From Arcobacter aquimarinus (lineage in GTDB: Bacteria > Campylobacterota > Campylobacteria > Campylobacterales > Arcobacteraceae), in NCBI RefSeq assembly GCF_013177635.1, contig NZ_CP030944.1, forward strand, positions 186,001 through 250,000: a stretch of DNA of 64,000 nucleotides, read 5' to 3'. A model generated the notes under the pieces. The model searched no databases. It saw nothing but the letters and a program-made list of their open reading frames with translations, and was not told the DNA's origin. Shown here one piece after another: positions 26,002 to 35,646 of the stretch (its first letter is position 1; each line of letters starts with the position of its first letter). A program made the translations under genes and the position numbers.

Positions 26002-27813
26002 TTAACCAATAATGGCTAATGTTTGTCCTTCATCTACTGCTTGTGCAGGATTTACTAATATCTTTGTAATAACACCTGAAACTGGAGCTGTTATATCAAT
26101 TTCCATTTTCATTGCTTCAAGGATAATAATTTGTTGATCTTTTTCAACTCTATCACCTTCTTTTACAAGTATTTTCCAAACAGCACCATTTACAGCAGCT
26201 GGAACTTCTGTTCCACCATTTGAAGCAACAGGAGTTGATGAAGTTGTTGTATTTGAGTTAGCAACAGGAGTTACTTGAATATCTGCGTTACCTTCTGCGA
26301 TACTTACATTAAATCTTTGACCATCAACTACAACTGTATAGTTTCCACTTGCATTTGCCATTTTGTTTTCTCCTAATTTACAATCTTTATCATTTTCACA
26401 AACAGAATCATTTTTTCTAACATTTAAAGGTGCTTCACCTTTTAAAAATGCTATTCCTTTTTCATCACAGGCAGCTGCAATAAAAATATTCTCTTCAGTT
26501 GTTTCTATACCTTCTATTTCTAATCTTTGTTTCCATACTGATATTCTTTTTTTCTCATCAGCATCAGCTATATCTAAAGGATTCAAAGTAGTTGGTTCTA
26601 GTTTTAGTTTTTCACTTGCTAGTTTTACAATTTCAGCATCAGGAGCAACAGGAGTTTTACCAAAGTAACCTAAAACCATTTTTCCATAACCAGGAGCTAT
26701 TTGTTTCCAAGGACCAAACATTACATTTGCATATGCTTGTTGCCAATAAAATTGTGAAACAGGAGTTACAGATGTTCCATATCCACCACGTTCAACTACT
26801 TCTTGCATTGCTTTTATAACTTCAGGAAATTTATCTAAAGTACCATTATCTCTCATCATTTGAGTATTTGCAGTTAATGCACCACCTGGCATTGGAGAGA
26901 ATGGGATTAAAGGAGATACTTGAGTAGCTTCTGGTGGAATAAAGTAATCTTTTAAGCAATCTTTTAAAACTTCTTCATATTTTAAAATTTTATCTATTTC
27001 TAAACCACCCAAGTCAAAATTTTTACCTTTTACTGCATGAAGCATAGTAAGAATATCTGGTTGAGAAGTTCCTCCACTTACAGGTGATGCAGCTAAATCA
27101 ATACCATCAGCTCCAGCTTCTAAAGCAGCTAAATAACATGATACTGAAACACCTGCTGTTTCGTGAGTATGAAGTCTAATATGAGTATCATTTCCTACTA
27201 ATCTTCTTGCCATTTGTATTGTTTCATAGATTTTTTGAGGAGATGAAGTTCCTGAGGCATCTTTAAAGCAGATTGAATCATAAGGTAATCCACTATCAAG
27301 AATATTTCTTAATGTTTTTTCATAAAAAGCAACATCATGAGCGCCAAAGCATCCTGGAGGTAAATCCATAAGTGTTACAACAACTTCATGATTTAATCCA
27401 TATTTTTTTATACATTCAGCACTATATTCAAGGTTTTGTACATCATTTAATGCATCAAAGTTTCTGATTGTTGTTGTTCCATGTTTTGCAAATAATTTTG
27501 CATGTAAGTCGATTAATTCTCTTGAACCCGTATCAAGCATAACTGTATTTATACCACGAGCTAAGGTTTGTAAGTTTGCATTTGGACCTACGATTTCTCT
27601 AAATCTATCCATCATATCAAATGCATTTTCTTGTAAGTAGAAGAACAATGATTGGAATCTTGCTCCTCCTCCAAATTCAAAGTGATTTATTCCAGCATCT
27701 TTTGCAGCTTCTACAGCTGGAAAAAAATCATTCATTAAAACTCTTCCTCCAAAGACAGATTGGAATCCATCTCTAAAGGTTGTATCCATAATATCTATGT
27801 ACTTTTTAGACAT
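26002..27813 (-). CDS. oadA: Oxaloacetate decarboxylase alpha subunit (biotin carboxyltransferase)
   Basis: A 603-residue protein in three parts. An HMGL-like TIM barrel with MDTTFRDGFQSVFGGR (about 9-24) and the metal histidines in IRLHTHETAG is followed by the PYC/OADA domain. The C-terminal biotin carrier has Lys569 in EAMKMEID. It moves carboxyl from oxaloacetate to biotin, which the beta subunit then decarboxylates. The linker before the biotin domain includes CENDKDC, an unusual Cys pair in a region normally rich in Ala and Pro. OadG and OadA genes are adjacent with one base between. Confidence 0.92.
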   Translation of the reverse strand: MSKKYIDIMDTTFRDGFQSVFGGRVLMNDFFPAVEAAKDAGINHFEFGGGARFQSLFFYLQENAFDMMDRFREIVGPNANLQTLARGINTVMLDTGSRELIDLHAKLFAKHGTTTIRNFDALNDVQNLEYSAECIKKYGLNHEVVVTLMDLPPGCFGAHDVAFYEKTLRNILDSGLPYDSICFKDASGTSSPQKIYETIQMARRLVGNDTHIRLHTHETAGVSVSCYLAALEAGADGIDLAASPVSGGTSQPDILTMLHAVKGKNFDLGGLEIDKILKYEEVLKDCLKDYFIPPEATQVSPLIPFSPMPGGALTANTQMMRDNGTLDKFPEVIKAMQEVVERGGYGTSVTPVSQFYWQQAYANVMFGPWKQIAPGYGKMVLGYFGKTPVAPDAEIVKLASEKLKLEPTTLNPLDIADADEKKRISVWKQRLEIEGIETTEENIFIAAACDEKGIAFLKGEAPLNVRKNDSVCENDKDCKLGENKMANASGNYTVVVDGQRFNVSIAEGNADIQVTPVANSNTTTSSTPVASNGGTEVPAAVNGAVWKILVKEGDRVEKDQQIIILEAMKMEIDITAPVSGVITKILVNPAQAVDEGQTLAIIG

Positions 27814-27814
27814 T

Positions 27815-28072
27815 TTAACCCTTTAGATTTTTATGATGTTGCACTGTGGCAACTATTGCAGCTATTTTTGCAGACTCTGATTTTACGTTATTGGTATGAT
27901 TACTCATTGGGGGTACATTTACAACTTTTTTCTCTTCTTGTGGAAAAATCTTTGTTAATATTATCCCTTGAGCTTTTAGGATTAGTATCATTATTGCTAA
28001 AAATGCAAATACTACTCCCATCCCCAAAAACATAAACTTTATTGACTCTGTTATTAAGTTTATCTCTTCCAT
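27815..28072 (-). CDS. oadG: Oxaloacetate decarboxylase gamma subunit
   Basis: I start at the ATG at 28072 (85 residues) because AAAGGA lies upstream and the protein then begins as OadG proteins do: a short polar start, one membrane helix (GMGVVFAFLAIMILIL), and a charged tail. A longer frame to 28114 has no ribosome site. The family assembles the alpha and beta subunits and often binds zinc by C-terminal histidines. The tail here ends VQHHKN, consistent with that. First gene of the oadGAB operon. Confidence 0.8.
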   Translation of the reverse strand: MEEINLITESIKFMFLGMGVVFAFLAIMILILKAQGIILTKIFPQEEKKVVNVPPMSNHTNNVKSESAKIAAIVATVQHHKNLKG

Positions 28073-28204
28073 AAAGAAATCCTTTATTTTTAATAAATCA
28101 CCAAAATGATTCAAACGGCGTAATTTTAGAGAAATTTAATAAAATCTTCTTCTTATTTAGTGCAATAAAAATTGTTTTATAGTGCTTATTTTATAGTTTA
28201 TATT

Positions 28205-28213
28205 TGCTACAAT
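28205..28213 (+). promoter_or_regulatory. Extended -10 promoter giving a near-leaderless AraC-family mRNA
   Basis: TGCTACAAT (TG-n-TACAAT) ends seven bases before the chosen ATG at 28220, so transcription would begin at or next to the start codon. No ribosome site is present in this gap. Confidence 0.45.
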
Positions 28214-28219
28214 ACGATT

Positions 28220-29095
28220 ATGAAGAAAGAAACCTTACAAAAACGAACAAAAATAGCAAATGATATTATGTATTATATTTATACTCACATTGAAACACAT
28301 ATAGATATAGAAGAACTAAGTATTGATTTGGGTGTAAGTAAATTTCACATGCATAGAATTTTTAAAGAAGCATTTGGAAAAAATATTTATGAAAGTATAA
28401 AATCAATAAGACTTCAAAAAGCTTCAAATTTACTTTTAACAAATAAGTATTCAACTATTTCAAATATAGTAAATCAATGTGGATATTCATCTTTATCATC
28501 TTTTATTAAAATATTTAAAGAGAGATTTGAAATGAGTCCAAAAGAGTGGAAAAATGGTGGGTATAAAGAATATTCTCATAAAATATTATTGCAATCACAA
28601 AATGCAGTACATTCAAAAGCAAAATTTGATTCCATTACACCAACAATCGTAAAAATGCCAGCAATTGAGAGTTTTTATATTAGAAATAAAGGTTATAATG
28701 AAAATATAAAAGAGACTTGGCAAAAGCTTCAAACATGGGTTCTTACAAATAATATTAATTCATATAAAAGAATAGCTCTTTTTCATGATAATCCAACTAT
28801 TACACCTTTGAGTGAGTGTCAGTATATAGGTTGTATAAAAGTGGATGATACAAAAGAGATAAAAAGTGATAGATTACCAAATTTTAAAATTGCTGAAGGA
28901 GTTTATGCAAAATTTGATTTAAAAGGTAAAACAGGAGATGTATTACCTTTTATTCATTGGGTTTATCATGAGTGGCTTCCAAAAAGTGAATATGAAACAA
29001 CGACAAAACCCTCTTATGCAATTTATGAAAAATTAGATTTTTTAGATGAAAATGGAGAATTTGAACTTAGTTTTTATGTTTCTATAAATTTTTAA
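28220..29095 (+). CDS. AraC-family regulator with GyrI-like effector domain (Rob/SoxS type)
   Basis: I start at the ATG at 28220 (291 residues), which aligns with the start of Rob-type proteins; a frame to 28172 is open but unsupported. Residues about 10-105 hold two helix-turn-helix units (IEELSIDLGVSKFHMHRIFK and NIVNQCGYSSLSSFIKIFKE) with the family end MSPKEWKNG. The rest (about 125-291) is a GyrI-like small-molecule-binding domain (ESFYIRNKGYNENI, PFIHWVYHEWLPKS, PSYAIYEK). It probably controls transport or drug-response genes. The neighbouring exchanger is a candidate target; ligand unknown. Confidence 0.85.
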   Translation: MKKETLQKRTKIANDIMYYIYTHIETHIDIEELSIDLGVSKFHMHRIFKEAFGKNIYESIKSIRLQKASNLLLTNKYSTISNIVNQCGYSSLSSFIKIFKERFEMSPKEWKNGGYKEYSHKILLQSQNAVHSKAKFDSITPTIVKMPAIESFYIRNKGYNENIKETWQKLQTWVLTNNINSYKRIALFHDNPTITPLSECQYIGCIKVDDTKEIKSDRLPNFKIAEGVYAKFDLKGKTGDVLPFIHWVYHEWLPKSEYETTTKPSYAIYEKLDFLDENGEFELSFYVSINF

Positions 29096-29106
29096 AGAAA
29101 AACTAC

Positions 29107-29112
29107 TATAAT
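29107..29112 (+). promoter_or_regulatory. Predicted -10 box for the cation exchanger gene
   Basis: TATAAT lies in the 47-base gap after the AraC-family gene, 31 bases before the exchanger start and upstream of its AAAAGG ribosome site. No -35 consensus is visible. Confidence 0.45.
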
Positions 29113-29142
29113 TGCAAAAATTTATTTTTAAAAAGGTCAAAA

Positions 29143-30123
29143 ATGTTTTTATTTTTAGGGGCAATTGTTGCAGGTTTTGCAATTCTTGTTTGGAGTGCAG
29201 ATAAGTTTGTAGAAGGAGCCGCTTCAACAGCTAAACATCTTGGAATGCCAAGTTTATTAATTGGTATTTTAATAGTTGGATTTGGTACAAGTGCACCTGA
29301 AATGGTGGTTTCAGCAATAGCAGCAATGGAAGGAAATCCTGGACTTGCACTTGGAAATGCAATAGGTTCAAATATTGTAAATATAGCCTTGATTTTAGGA
29401 ATTACGGCAATTGTTGCGCCAATTACTGTAAATTCAAAAATAGTTAGAAAAGAGATACCACTTTTATTATTAATAGTGTTATTTTCGGGATATTTACTTT
29501 TTGATAATACTTTGACATTTGTTGAAGGGATTGTTCTTTTAGTTGGGTTTTTTAGTTTAATTGGCTGGTCTATTTATGCTGCAATTAAAGGTAAAGGTGA
29601 TGCTTTAGAATCTGAAATGGATGATGAACTAATAGAACATGAAATGAGTTTAAAAGCTGGAATTCTTTGGCTTATATTAGGTCTTGTTTTATTAATAGCA
29701 AGTTCTAGACTTTTAGTTTGGGGAGCTGTTGGAGTTGCTACTGAATTTGGAGTAAGTGATTTGATAATTGGTCTTACAATTGTAGCTCTTGGAACTTCTT
29801 TACCTGAACTAGCAGCTTCAGTTATAGCTGCACGTAAAGGTGAGCATGATATTGCTATTGGAAATGTTGTTGGTTCTAATATGTTCAATCTTTTAGCAGT
29901 TATTGGAATTGCTGTGGTAATAGCTCCTATGAATAATATTCCATATGAAGTTTTACAAAGGGATTGGATAATAATGTTACTTTTAACAATAGCTCTTTTA
30001 TTTATGGCTTATGGATTTAGAAATAAAGAAGGAAAAATTACAAGATTAGAAGGATTTATTCTTGTTATTTGTTATGTAGCATATAATACTTATTTAGGAA
30101 TGACACTTACAGGAAATATATAA
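29143..30123 (+). CDS. YrbG-type Ca2+/Na+ exchanger (CaCA family)
   Basis: A 326-residue membrane antiporter built from two inverted repeats. Each has the family signature: alpha-1 GTSAPEMVVS and GNAIGSNIVNIALILG, alpha-2 GTSLPELAAS and GNVVGSNMFNLLAVIG. The acidic residues in these motifs bind the cation. About ten hydrophobic helices are seen. The family exchanges Na+ or H+ for Ca2+; the ion pair here is unproven. It faces the chemoreceptor gene and shares a terminator with it. Confidence 0.9.
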   Translation: MFLFLGAIVAGFAILVWSADKFVEGAASTAKHLGMPSLLIGILIVGFGTSAPEMVVSAIAAMEGNPGLALGNAIGSNIVNIALILGITAIVAPITVNSKIVRKEIPLLLLIVLFSGYLLFDNTLTFVEGIVLLVGFFSLIGWSIYAAIKGKGDALESEMDDELIEHEMSLKAGILWLILGLVLLIASSRLLVWGAVGVATEFGVSDLIIGLTIVALGTSLPELAASVIAARKGEHDIAIGNVVGSNMFNLLAVIGIAVVIAPMNNIPYEVLQRDWIIMLLLTIALLFMAYGFRNKEGKITRLEGFILVICYVAYNTYLGMTLTGNI

Positions 30124-30148
30124 AATAAGGCTTTAAAGCCTTATTTTA
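30121..30148. terminator. Bidirectional terminator between exchanger and chemoreceptor genes
   Basis: A perfect 28-base palindrome (arm TAAAATAAGGCTTT) with A/T runs on both sides. It contains the stop codon of each convergent gene, so it can end transcripts in both directions. Confidence 0.8.
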
Positions 30149-32182
30149 AAAAGATTCCCATTCCTCTTCATTTTGTGTAGATTTTTTTTCTACAGATTCT
30201 TTTATTTCAGGTTCTACAATTTTTTTAGATTTGATAACGGAAGTTTCTTTAATGGATGCATTTTCTTTTTTTGAGGATTTGCTAGTTATTTCATTTTTCC
30301 CTGTAAACTCTTTTTTCATTGCATCTGCAACAATCTCTTTTGCAATATTATCTGTTTCTAAAGCAATTTCTTTTGTTTGTGAAGCAATTTGTGCATTTTG
30401 TTGAGTTTGTCTATCAAGTCCTGTTACAGCATCGTTTATTTGTGTAATCCCTGCTTCTTGCTCTTTTGAAGCTCTTGCAATTTCTTCAATTGTTTGAGTA
30501 GTTTTTGTGATATTCTCAAGTAATTCTTCATATCCTTGAATCATTTCATAACTAATTGATTTACCATGTTTAGCTTTATTAGTTGCATTTTCAACAATAG
30601 TTTTTATCTCTTTTGCAGCTTCAGCACTTCTACTTGCAAGATTTCTAACTTCTTGAGCAACAACTGCAAATCCTTTACCAGCTTCTCCAGCAGTTGCTGC
30701 TTCAACAGCTGCATTTAATGAAAGAATATTTGTTTGGAAAGCAATTTGGTCAATTACACTAATTGCTTCATTTATTAGATTAACTTGATTTGTAATATCA
30801 TCCATTGCACTTGTTGTACTTCTTGCCAATTCTTGACCTTTTTTAGCAGAAGAACTAACTTGCTCTGAATATTTAGCCATTTGAGCAACATTTGTTGCAT
30901 TACTTATTACTGTTGAAGTTATCTCTTCTAATGCCGCTGCTGTTTCTTCAAGTGATGCTGCTGCTTGATTCGAACTTGTATTTAATATTTCAACATTTTT
31001 AAGAAGTTTATCAGAACCATTATCTAAAGTTAGACCAATACTTAAAGATTGTTTTAGTAAATTAGAAATAACATCACCTAAATCATTTATGATAACAGCA
31101 ACTTTTGCATAAGGTTCAGGAAATCTTGCTGTAAAATCTTCTTTTTTAAATCTTTCAAGAACAGAAATTAATGTATTTAAATCTCTTGCTATTGTATGTT
31201 CTAAATAATCTTGTAATTTATCAAGTAGGATTTTTAATTCTTTTAAACTTGGATTATCAGAATCTTTTTCTATTTTTACTAGCATATTTCCGTTGCTTAA
31301 TTCATTTATAAATCTTGTAACATCATTTACAAAATCATTATCTTTTTTAATTGAAGTTTCAGTTTTTACAATATTATCATTTATTATTTGTGCCATTTGA
31401 CCAAATTCATCCTTAGATGAAATTTCAATAATTGATGATTTTTTTGTCTCATTATTTAAAAATGAGAAGAAACCTGTAATTCCATTTTTAACTTTTTCTA
31501 GAGAATTTATAATTAAATTTATTGAAAAAATTGTAAAAATTAAACCAATAGATGAAATTATTAAAAATACAACAATAGTTATAATAACTGATCTATCAGC
31601 AATTACAATAGAATCATTCATCATATCAAGTGAATATTTAACAGTTCTATTTTTTTGATCAATAATTAATTTCCCAAATTCATTTGAAATAGGAACCATT
31701 ATATCAACTCTATTTTTGTATTGTAAAAGTAGATTTTTTTGTGTCTCTAAATCTTGATTAGTTTTTAATTCTGAAATTAATCCATCAAGTTCAATATAAA
31801 TATCTCTCCAACTTTTATAAGCATCATTTATTTTTTGTGCGGCTTTTTTCCCAGCTTCAGTATTTCTAGGAATTGAATTGAAATTTTTCCAGTTTTCATC
31901 TATACTTTTCCAACTCTCTTCTCTTTGGGTAGCTATTTTTTCAAGAGTATTTTTTATATTTGAACTTCCATCCAAAGTTAAAACTTCAAGTGTTTGAGCT
32001 CTTATAGCCATTCTCTCAGTATTTAGATTTCCTAAACTTAAAAGTGCAGGAACTCTCTCTTCTCCAATTTTGTGCATATCTTTAGACCAAGTTTTAGCAT
32101 TGTCAAATGCAATAAATCCAATAAGAGCTAAACCAAAAAGTAAAATTCCAGATAATAGACGTAATCTATTTTTTACAGACAT
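30146..32182 (-). CDS. Methyl-accepting chemotaxis protein with C-terminal CheR/CheB tether
   Basis: A 678-residue transmembrane receptor: membrane helix 1 (about 9-27), a mainly helical periplasmic domain of the four-helix-bundle type (to about 195), helix 2 (about 196-220), HAMP-like and linker coiled coil, then the signalling domain. Its hairpin tip is [33 protein letters not shown] (motif core). The very last residues, EWESF, match the x-W-x-x-F pentapeptide (NWETF in E. coli Tsr) that tethers CheR and CheB, after a flexible charged linker. A strong AAGGAG precedes the start. Ligand unknown. Confidence 0.9.
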   Translation of the reverse strand: MSVKNRLRLLSGILLFGLALIGFIAFDNAKTWSKDMHKIGEERVPALLSLGNLNTERMAIRAQTLEVLTLDGSSNIKNTLEKIATQREESWKSIDENWKNFNSIPRNTEAGKKAAQKINDAYKSWRDIYIELDGLISELKTNQDLETQKNLLLQYKNRVDIMVPISNEFGKLIIDQKNRTVKYSLDMMNDSIVIADRSVIITIVVFLIISSIGLIFTIFSINLIINSLEKVKNGITGFFSFLNNETKKSSIIEISSKDEFGQMAQIINDNIVKTETSIKKDNDFVNDVTRFINELSNGNMLVKIEKDSDNPSLKELKILLDKLQDYLEHTIARDLNTLISVLERFKKEDFTARFPEPYAKVAVIINDLGDVISNLLKQSLSIGLTLDNGSDKLLKNVEILNTSSNQAAASLEETAAALEEITSTVISNATNVAQMAKYSEQVSSSAKKGQELARSTTSAMDDITNQVNLINEAISVIDQIAFQTNILSLNAAVEAATAGEAGKGFAVVAQEVRNLASRSAEAAKEIKTIVENATNKAKHGKSISYEMIQGYEELLENITKTTQTIEEIARASKEQEAGITQINDAVTGLDRQTQQNAQIASQTKEIALETDNIAKEIVADAMKKEFTGKNEITSKSSKKENASIKETSVIKSKKIVEPEIKESVEKKSTQNEEEWESF

Positions 32183-32269
32183 AAAGACTCCTTTTTATAA
32201 AAAGATACATTATTATATGATTAAATCTCTTAAAATGGCGATATTTATAATATTTTAGAATATATTTAA

Positions 32270-32275
32270 TATAAT
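32270..32275 (+). promoter_or_regulatory. Predicted -10 box for the restriction-helicase gene
   Basis: TATAAT 25 bases before the TTG start and upstream of the AAAGGA ribosome site at about 32288. In such AT-rich sequence similar hexamers occur by chance, so this is tentative. Confidence 0.4.
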
Positions 32276-32300
32276 AATTTTTTAACTAAAGGAATAATTT

Positions 32301-35081
32301 TTGAATAACTTAATTTCAAATACAAATGTAGATAATTTTTATAATCATCTTTTAAAATTACTTTTAGAATCTAAATCATTTATTTTTAATGTAGCTTTTA
32401 TAAATTTTTCAGGAGTTCAACTTTTATTGGAAGTTTTTTCAAAACTAGAAAATAAAAATATAAAAGGAAAAATTTTAACTTCTACATATTTAAACTTTAC
32501 TCAAATAAAAGCCTTAGAAAAATTAAAAGAATTTTCAAATATAGAATTAAAAATATATGATTGTAACTCTACAAACATTGGATTTCATTCTAAATCTTAT
32601 ATCTTTGAATTTGATGATTTTTATGAAGTAATGGTTGGTTCTTCAAATATTACAGCAAGTGCTTTTAAAACAAATATAGAATGGAATGTAAAAACAACTT
32701 TGAAAAAAGATGATGAATATTTAATAAATATTTTAAATGAATTTAATAATTTATGGAAAGAGTCATTTGAAGCAGATGAAGATTTTTTAGAAAAATATTC
32801 AAAATTTATAGAAAATCAAAAAAAAGAGTTTTTGCCAACTTTTTTATATAAACAAAATATAAAAATAAATATTATGCAAAAAAATGCTCTAGAAAAATTA
32901 AAAATTTTAAGGCAAAAGAATCAAACAAAAGCTTTGATAATTGCAGCAACAGGAAGTGGAAAAACATACCTTAGTGCTTTTGATGTGAAGGATTTTAAAG
33001 CAAAAAGAGTTCTTTTTTTAGTTCATAGGGAAAATATTTTAATAAGTGCAAAACAGAGTTTTGAAAATATTATAGAAAATAGAAGTTTTGGATTATTTAC
33101 AGGAAATAAAAAAGAGAAAAGTAAAGATTATATTTTTTCAACTATTCAAACAATGAGTTTATATTATAAAGAGTTTAAAAAAGATGAGTTTGATTACATC
33201 ATAATTGACGAATCTCATCATGTCACAAGCCCTACATATAAAAAAGTGATAGAGTATTTTCAACCAAAATTTTTATTAGGATTAACTGCAACATCAAACA
33301 GAATGGATGGAAACTCTATTTATGAAATTTTTGATGAAAATATCGCTTGTGATATAAGACTAAATGATGCTTTGGAATATGATTTAATAACTCCTTTTCA
33401 CTATTTTGGAATAAGTGATATAAAATCTATTGATTATGAAAATGTTGATTTAACTAAAATTGATGTTTTAGCCAAACTTTTAAGTGTAAATAAAAGAGTA
33501 GATTACATAATAAAACAGATGAATTTTTATTCTTTTACAGGAGTTAAAAGAAAAGCTATTGGATTTTGTGTTTCAAAAGAGCATGGAACTTTTATGAGTG
33601 AAGAGTTTAATAAAAGAGGTATAAACTCAACTTTTTTATCAAGCGAAGATAGTGTTATAAATAGAGTTAAATATATAGAAAAATTAGAAGATGATAATGA
33701 TGTTTTAGAAGTGATTTTCACCGTTGATATTTTTAATGAAGGAGTTGATATTCCTTCAATCAATACAGTTCTTTTTTTACGTCCTACAAATTCACCTATT
33801 GTTTTTATTCAGCAGTTAGGTCGAGGTTTAAGAAAATCTAAAAACAAAGAGTTTTTAACTGTTCTTGATTTTATTGGAAATCATAAAAAAGCTTATTTAA
33901 TAGCACTTGCACTTGCTGGAAATAAAGCTATTGATAAAGATAGTTTGAAACTTTTTTTATCAAATAACTTTGCAAATTTTAAAAATGCACATATTTGTAT
34001 GGATGAAATCTCTAAACAAAGAATTTTAGAGCAAATAGAAAAAGAGAATTTTAATAGTTTAAAATATCTAAAAGAGCAATATTTTGAATTTAAAACTTTA
34101 ATGAACAATAAAATTCCAAAGCTAGTCGATTTTTTACATTTTAATGATGTAATTAATCCAATAAAATTTATAAATGAGAGTTATTCGTATATTGAGTTTT
34201 TAGCAAAAGTTGAAAACAAAAATGAATTAAAAGAGTTAGTTTTAAATGAAGAATTTAAAAAATCTATTAGATTTATAGAAAATTTACTTCCAATAAAAAG
34301 AGTTTATGAATTTGTGATTTTAAAATATCTTTTAGAAAATGATTTTTGTGATGAAAATATTGCTTTTAGAATCTTAAATAAATATTTAAATAGAGTTGAT
34401 AAAGAGACTATTGTTCATTGTTTTTCTTTTTTAAATCAAGATTTTTTAGATAAAGCTCAAATAAATAGATATTTAAAATTAATTGATTTTGATGGAAAAA
34501 AAGTAGTAAAAACAGATGACTTTACAAAACTTTTGGAAAATAAAAAATATAAAGAGATTTTTGAAGATAGTTTAAATTATGGAATTTATCTTTATGAAAA
34601 AGAGTTTGGTAGTGTTGATTTTGGGAAGCCATTTTTAAAGCTTTATGGAAAATATAATATGTTAAATATTGCCAAGCTTTGTAATTTCCCAAAAATTCAT
34701 AGTTCATTTAGAGGAAGTGGATTTTTGAAGTATGAAAATGATTTCTTTTTATTTATAAATTTAGAAAAAGAGAAATTTTCAAAATCAGAAAAGTACAATA
34801 ATACTTTTTTATCAAAAGAAATTTTTACATATCAAAGTAAGCCAAGTCATACGCAAATTAGCCAAGATGGAAAAAAGCTATGTAAAAATAAAGATTTTGG
34901 TGTAAAACTTCATATTTTTATGAGAAAATTTACGCAAGTTGATAAAAAAACACAAGATTTTATATATTTAGGATTAGCTAATACGGTTTATTATGAGGGT
35001 AATAAGCCAATTAGTTTACATTTAAAGCTAGAAAAATCTCTGAATGATGAACTATATTTTGAATTTACAAAATTTGTATAA
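32301..35081 (+). CDS. SauUSI-like PLD nuclease-helicase, putative type IV restriction enzyme
   Basis: A 926-residue protein in three parts. Residues about 1-175 are a phospholipase-D-type nuclease domain with His96-x-Lys98 and GSSN (113-116). Residues about 190-540 are a superfamily 2 helicase with Walker A ATGSGKT (216-222), DESHH (303-307), LGLTATSNR and motif VI QQLGRGLRKS. The C-terminal part (to 926) resembles DUF3427. This order and length match SauUSI of Staphylococcus aureus, an ATP-dependent enzyme that cuts DNA with modified cytosine. The start is TTG behind AAAGGA. It stands alone, without a methylase, as expected for type IV systems. Confidence 0.75.
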   Translation: MNNLISNTNVDNFYNHLLKLLLESKSFIFNVAFINFSGVQLLLEVFSKLENKNIKGKILTSTYLNFTQIKALEKLKEFSNIELKIYDCNSTNIGFHSKSYIFEFDDFYEVMVGSSNITASAFKTNIEWNVKTTLKKDDEYLINILNEFNNLWKESFEADEDFLEKYSKFIENQKKEFLPTFLYKQNIKINIMQKNALEKLKILRQKNQTKALIIAATGSGKTYLSAFDVKDFKAKRVLFLVHRENILISAKQSFENIIENRSFGLFTGNKKEKSKDYIFSTIQTMSLYYKEFKKDEFDYIIIDESHHVTSPTYKKVIEYFQPKFLLGLTATSNRMDGNSIYEIFDENIACDIRLNDALEYDLITPFHYFGISDIKSIDYENVDLTKIDVLAKLLSVNKRVDYIIKQMNFYSFTGVKRKAIGFCVSKEHGTFMSEEFNKRGINSTFLSSEDSVINRVKYIEKLEDDNDVLEVIFTVDIFNEGVDIPSINTVLFLRPTNSPIVFIQQLGRGLRKSKNKEFLTVLDFIGNHKKAYLIALALAGNKAIDKDSLKLFLSNNFANFKNAHICMDEISKQRILEQIEKENFNSLKYLKEQYFEFKTLMNNKIPKLVDFLHFNDVINPIKFINESYSYIEFLAKVENKNELKELVLNEEFKKSIRFIENLLPIKRVYEFVILKYLLENDFCDENIAFRILNKYLNRVDKETIVHCFSFLNQDFLDKAQINRYLKLIDFDGKKVVKTDDFTKLLENKKYKEIFEDSLNYGIYLYEKEFGSVDFGKPFLKLYGKYNMLNIAKLCNFPKIHSSFRGSGFLKYENDFFLFINLEKEKFSKSEKYNNTFLSKEIFTYQSKPSHTQISQDGKKLCKNKDFGVKLHIFMRKFTQVDKKTQDFIYLGLANTVYYEGNKPISLHLKLEKSLNDELYFEFTKFV

Positions 35082-35151
35082 AATAATTTATCTTTATTTT
35101 ATTTAACTTCGATAATATTCGCAAAAAATTGCATCTAAATAGGAAAATAAA

Positions 35152-35643
35152 GTGGAAAATGAGCATAAAAAGAGTTTTATTGAAAAGACGTTTTTAAAAG
35201 TAAGTAGTATAGATAAAGTTTTAGAAGATAGAATAGATTTTATTTTATTAAGAATTGTAACTATGCTTAAATATTTTTTTATTTTAGCAATGATTTTATA
35301 TCTTGCTATTTGTATAATGAGTCTTTCTCATAAAATAATTTCTTTTACTCTTGCTCAAGGTGCTTTGGATTTTGTTTCAATTAAAAATATATTAACTGAT
35401 GGTTTATTTACTTTAATTGTTATTGCTATTGTTAAAACACTTTTTATTAAAAATGGTTTTGATTATGCTTTAACTTTTTTAGAAATAGCATTTGTCGTGA
35501 TTATTAGAAAACTTATATTATTAGAAACAATTCCTTCTGAAACAGATTTGTTGATTGCATTAGGAGTAACTTCTTCTTTATTTTTTGTATTGATAATTTA
35601 TATACATAATCTAAAAAGAAAATGGTTAAAAGAGGATAAATAA
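35152..35643 (+). CDS. PsiE-family membrane protein
   Basis: 163 residues with four hydrophobic helices (about 40-60, 82-102, 108-124, 133-153) and the family-like segment LTDGLFTLIVIAIVKTLF. PsiE was named for phosphate-starvation induction in E. coli, but its function is unknown. GTG start with AGGAAA upstream. Its stop lies three bases from the stop of the convergent kinase gene, with no terminator between them. Confidence 0.7.
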   Translation: MENEHKKSFIEKTFLKVSSIDKVLEDRIDFILLRIVTMLKYFFILAMILYLAICIMSLSHKIISFTLAQGALDFVSIKNILTDGLFTLIVIAIVKTLFIKNGFDYALTFLEIAFVVIIRKLILLETIPSETDLLIALGVTSSLFFVLIIYIHNLKRKWLKEDK

Positions 35644-35646
35644 TAA

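Noticed and set aside
26363-26819. Plus-strand open frames opposite oadA
   Set aside because: Low-complexity translation antisense to a well-supported gene, with no start context.
32301-35081. Helicase gene as part of a multi-gene defence island
   Set aside because: Neighbours are a chemoreceptor and a PsiE-family gene. No methylase, toxin, integrase or other defence gene is adjacent, so only a solitary enzyme is claimed.
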